NCBI RefSeq assembly: GCF_039543545.1 | Contig: NZ_BAABJY010000002.1 | Span: 124,001 to 188,000, forward strand | Origin: Luteimonas vadosa | GTDB taxonomy: Bacteria; Pseudomonadota; Gammaproteobacteria; Xanthomonadales; Xanthomonadaceae | Reading direction: 5' to 3' | Length of the DNA: 64,000 nucleotides | Shown: piece after piece, positions 62,144 to 64,000 of the stretch | How positions within the stretch are numbered: position 1 is the first letter of the stretch | Layout of the letters: every line of letters starts with the position of its first letter | Position numbers and translations under genes: made by a program | Notes under the pieces: model-generated | The model's input: the letters and a program-made list of their open reading frames with translations, nothing else | Database searches by the model: none | Told to the model about the DNA's origin: nothing

Positions 62144-62743
62144 GTGACGGCGTCCCTGCTCGAACAACTCATCGAGGCCTTCCGCGTGTTGCCCGGCGTC
62201 GGGCAGAAGACCGCGCAGCGCATGGCCTACCACGTGCTCGAACGCGAGCGCGAAGGAGGCGTGCGGCTCTCGAAGGTGCTGGGCGAAGCGATGGAGCGCA
62301 TCGGGCATTGCGCGCGGTGCCGGGATTTCAGCGAAGCCGAGCTCTGCGCCACGTGCGCGAGTCCGTCGCGCGACACCCACCTGCTGTGCGCGGTCGAATC
62401 CCCGGCGGACCGGATGGCGATCGAGCAGGCCACCGGTTACCGCGGGCTGTACTTCGTCCTGCAAGGCCGGTTGAGCCCGCTGGACGGCATCGGCCCGCGG
62501 GAGCTCGGGCTCGAGCAGTTGGCCGAGCGCCTGTCGGAAGACCAGGTCCGGGAACTGATCATCGCCACGAATCCGACCGTGGAAGGCGAGGCGACCGCGC
62601 ACTACCTCGCCCAACTCGCCCGCCAGCGCGGCGTGCGCCCCAGCCGGCTAGCGCATGGCGTGCCGCTGGGAGGGGAACTGGAGTACGTGGACCGCGGCAC
62701 GCTGTCCCACGCGTTCGGCAGCCGCAGCGAGATGTACGACTGA
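62144..62743 (+). CDS. recR: Recombination mediator RecR (GTG start)
   Basis: A 199-residue protein that loads RecA at gaps with RecF/RecO. It has an HhH segment (FRVLPGVGQKTAQRMAYH), a four-Cys zinc finger (CARC...CATC) and a Toprim domain (CAVESPADRMAIE; LIIATNPTVEGEATAHYL). The GTG at 62144 gives the usual N-terminus. Confidence 0.97.
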   Translation: MTASLLEQLIEAFRVLPGVGQKTAQRMAYHVLEREREGGVRLSKVLGEAMERIGHCARCRDFSEAELCATCASPSRDTHLLCAVESPADRMAIEQATGYRGLYFVLQGRLSPLDGIGPRELGLEQLAERLSEDQVRELIIATNPTVEGEATAHYLAQLARQRGVRPSRLAHGVPLGGELEYVDRGTLSHAFGSRSEMYD

Positions 62744-62789
62744 CCACTGCGGCGGCCCTGCAATGGCCGCCGTCCACAGGAGCCGCGCC

Positions 62790-63137
62790 ATGGCCGACAC
62801 CATCTTCCACAAGATCATCCGCCGCGAGATCCCCGCCGACATCGTCTACGAGGACGAGCACCTCATCGCGTTCAAGGACATTGCCCCGCAGGCGCCGGTC
62901 CACGTCCTCTTCGTGCCCAAGCGCGACGTGGCGACACTCAATGACCTGCCCGAGGACCCTGCGGTGGTGGGACGGCTGGCGACGGCCGCGGCGCGCTATG
63001 CCAAGGAGCAGGGACTGGCCGACGAGGGCTACCGGCTGGTGATGAACTGCAACGACCATGGCGGCCAGACGGTGTTCCAGTTGCACCTGCACCTGCTGGG
63101 CGGGGCGCAGCTCGGGCGGTTCGGGACGCCGGCCTGA
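62790..63137 (+). CDS. HIT family protein (HinT-like), variant QLHLH motif
   Basis: A 115-residue histidine-triad protein with IFHKIIRREIPADIVYEDEHLIAFKDI, GYRLVMNCNDHGGQTV and the triad read as QLHLHLL. The canonical motif has His where this protein has Gln; the central His (nucleophile) and last His remain. HinT-type proteins hydrolyse purine phosphoramidates. Ribosome binding site AGGAG precedes the ATG. Confidence 0.93.
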   Translation: MADTIFHKIIRREIPADIVYEDEHLIAFKDIAPQAPVHVLFVPKRDVATLNDLPEDPAVVGRLATAAARYAKEQGLADEGYRLVMNCNDHGGQTVFQLHLHLLGGAQLGRFGTPA

Positions 63138-63224
63138 CAGGTCGCCGTCCCTCGCCGCGGATCTCGCGCGAGCAGGGCGCCAAGACGATTGGCCTGGGCG
63201 GTAGGCGCGGCCTGCGGAACTTGC

Positions 63225-63719
63225 CTACCAATACCCCCACCACGGCCAGGGCGAGGGCCGGGTGACGACGTTGATGCGGTCGTACTTGGGCCACAGGTAG
63301 ACCACGTCGGCGGCGATGCGCGGGAGGCGGTAGTCGTAGCCGCCGATCTGGCGGTTTTCGTAGCCGTCGATGCGACCGGTGAAGGTTACCTCGCGATTCC
63401 GCTCGAACAGCGCGGGATCGTAGAAGCCGGCGCGGCAGGCGATGAAGCGTCCACCCGTGTCGTCGCCGGACCAGTAGTGCGGATGGCCGTAGAGGTCCAG
63501 CCGGGCAGAGAGCATCTCGAAACAGGTGCTGTTGGTCCGGGGGTCGACCTGCACGATGCGCCCGCCCCAACGCACCAGCGCACCGGTGCGGTCACCGGCG
63601 ACCGCGTCCTGCGGGCTGATGGGCAGGTATTCGCCCTGCAAGGGCCTGGGCTGCGAAGCGCACGCCGAGAGCAGGGCGCTGGCGACGGCGACGAGGATGA
63701 GCGGGGATCGGGACTTCAT
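63225..63719 (-). CDS. Slp family outer-membrane lipoprotein
   Basis: A 164-residue lipoprotein with lipobox LLSAC (signal MKSRSPLILVAVASALLSAC) and the Slp-like domain (GALVRWGGRIVQVDPRTNSTCFEML, GRFIACRAGFYDPALFERNREVTFTGRI, YRLPRIAADVVYLWP). In E. coli Slp is induced on starvation. The C-terminus is rich in Trp (PSPWPWWGYW). Confidence 0.88.
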   Translation of the reverse strand: MKSRSPLILVAVASALLSACASQPRPLQGEYLPISPQDAVAGDRTGALVRWGGRIVQVDPRTNSTCFEMLSARLDLYGHPHYWSGDDTGGRFIACRAGFYDPALFERNREVTFTGRIDGYENRQIGGYDYRLPRIAADVVYLWPKYDRINVVTRPSPWPWWGYW

Positions 63720-63780
63720 CTCGGGGCTCCGGTAGGCGTGCAAGGAATCGTACTGCTTGCCGTGAGATTCGACGACGGAT

Positions 63781-64000
63781 TCAGGGACGATGCGACCGCA
63801 GGTCGCGGACCAGCCTGCGCCAATCGAGCGTGCCAGCGTCGGGGTGAGCGTAGCGCCAATGCGCAAATCGCGCGCCGAGCGCGGCAAGCCCTGACGAAGT
63901 GGGGCGGGCCGCGACCACGCGGGCCACCCAGTCGCCGGCGGTTTCGTGCGTCGCGGGTGCCAGGCCGAGGCGTGCGTAGCGCCGCCCCAACTGGTGCCAC
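63781..64000 (-). CDS. C-terminus of a TgpA-like transglutaminase (DUF4129), partial
   Basis: The frame is open to the window edge, ending 73 residues later. The visible part (WHQLGRRYARLGLAPATHETAGDW, then ARFAHWRYAHPDAGTLDW) matches the end of the DUF4129 domain of membrane-bound TgpA-type transglutaminases. Most of the gene lies outside the window, so this is a tentative name. Confidence 0.6.
   Translation of the reverse strand, partial: WHQLGRRYARLGLAPATHETAGDWVARVVAARPTSSGLAALGARFAHWRYAHPDAGTLDWRRLVRDLRSHRP

Overview
This is a high-GC chromosomal window from a gammaproteobacterium. Gene content and order point to the family Xanthomonadaceae/Lysobacteraceae (Lysobacter, Luteimonas, Xanthomonas and relatives). 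The signs are a block in the order thrS-infC-rpmI-rplT-pheS-pheT-ihfA-merR, the order tig-clpP-clpX-lon-hupB-ppiD, gloB-yafS-like-rnhA-dnaQ, a Kdo kinase next to a DUF6165 protein and a family 9 glycosyltransferase, an NAD-type isocitrate dehydrogenase, and TTG or ATC start codons on several genes. Genus-level assignment is inference. The window is almost entirely housekeeping chromosome. I see no insertion sequence, prophage, CRISPR array or rRNA operon.

Layout. 1-4.5 kb: the end of an exported protein, tRNA-Asn, an orphan GspH/FimT pilin-like protein, uvrB, a BON-LysM protein and tRNA-Val. 4.6-6.3 kb: a sulfotransferase-like protein translationally coupled to a class IV aminotransferase. 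6.3-14.5 kb: the translation block, headed by a putative thrS attenuator that encodes a short Thr-rich leader peptide. 14.7-16.1 kb: tRNA-Pro and a TraB/GumN protein. 16.4-25.1 kb, all on the minus strand: dxs, a pseudo-receiver-like hypothetical protein, an HNH nuclease, an mddA-like methyltransferase, an alpha/beta-hydrolase-LuxR fusion, an acyl-CoA dehydrogenase and a lipoprotein. 25.2-31.0 kb: phoB-phoR-ppk1-ppx, one minus-strand operon with a three-unit Pho box in front. 31.0-35.6 kb: a BepA-like protease, glutaredoxin, an AhpD-like protein, NAD-isocitrate dehydrogenase and a Bax-inhibitor-1 protein. 35.8-36.6 kb: five tRNAs (Pro, Arg, His, Lys, Leu), with a 55-bp partial duplication of the tRNA-Lys 3' end.

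37.1-46.2 kb: the protein-quality-control block tig-clpP-clpX-lon-hupB, two tRNAs and ppiD, with a good sigma-32-like promoter before lon. 46.2-51.9 kb: fabI, mltD-gloB, a yafS-like gene-rnhA, dnaQ and a PP2C phosphatase. 52.5-55.8 kb: tRNA-Ser(CGA) and an LPS-related cluster (DUF6165, GT9, kdkA, MBL-fold). 55.8-59.2 kb: moaA-moaC-moaD-moaE and a secreted beta-propeller, mostly joined by stop/start overlaps. 59.5-64.0 kb: the 4.5S SRP RNA and tRNA-Ser(GGA) on the minus strand, dnaX-ybaB-recR-HIT, an Slp lipoprotein and the end of a TgpA-like transglutaminase.

How the parts work together: much of the window is translation and protein folding (synthetases, L20/L35, IF3, SRP RNA, 12 tRNAs, trigger factor, Clp, Lon, PpiD). 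A second theme is phosphate and polyphosphate control. The most notable observations are the thrS leader attenuator, the triple Pho box before a phoBR-ppk-ppx operon, the sulfotransferase/aminotransferase pair, the hydrolase-LuxR regulator next to a DMS-forming methyltransferase gene, and the duplicated tRNA-Lys end that looks like an integration scar. No completely unknown multigene system is evident.
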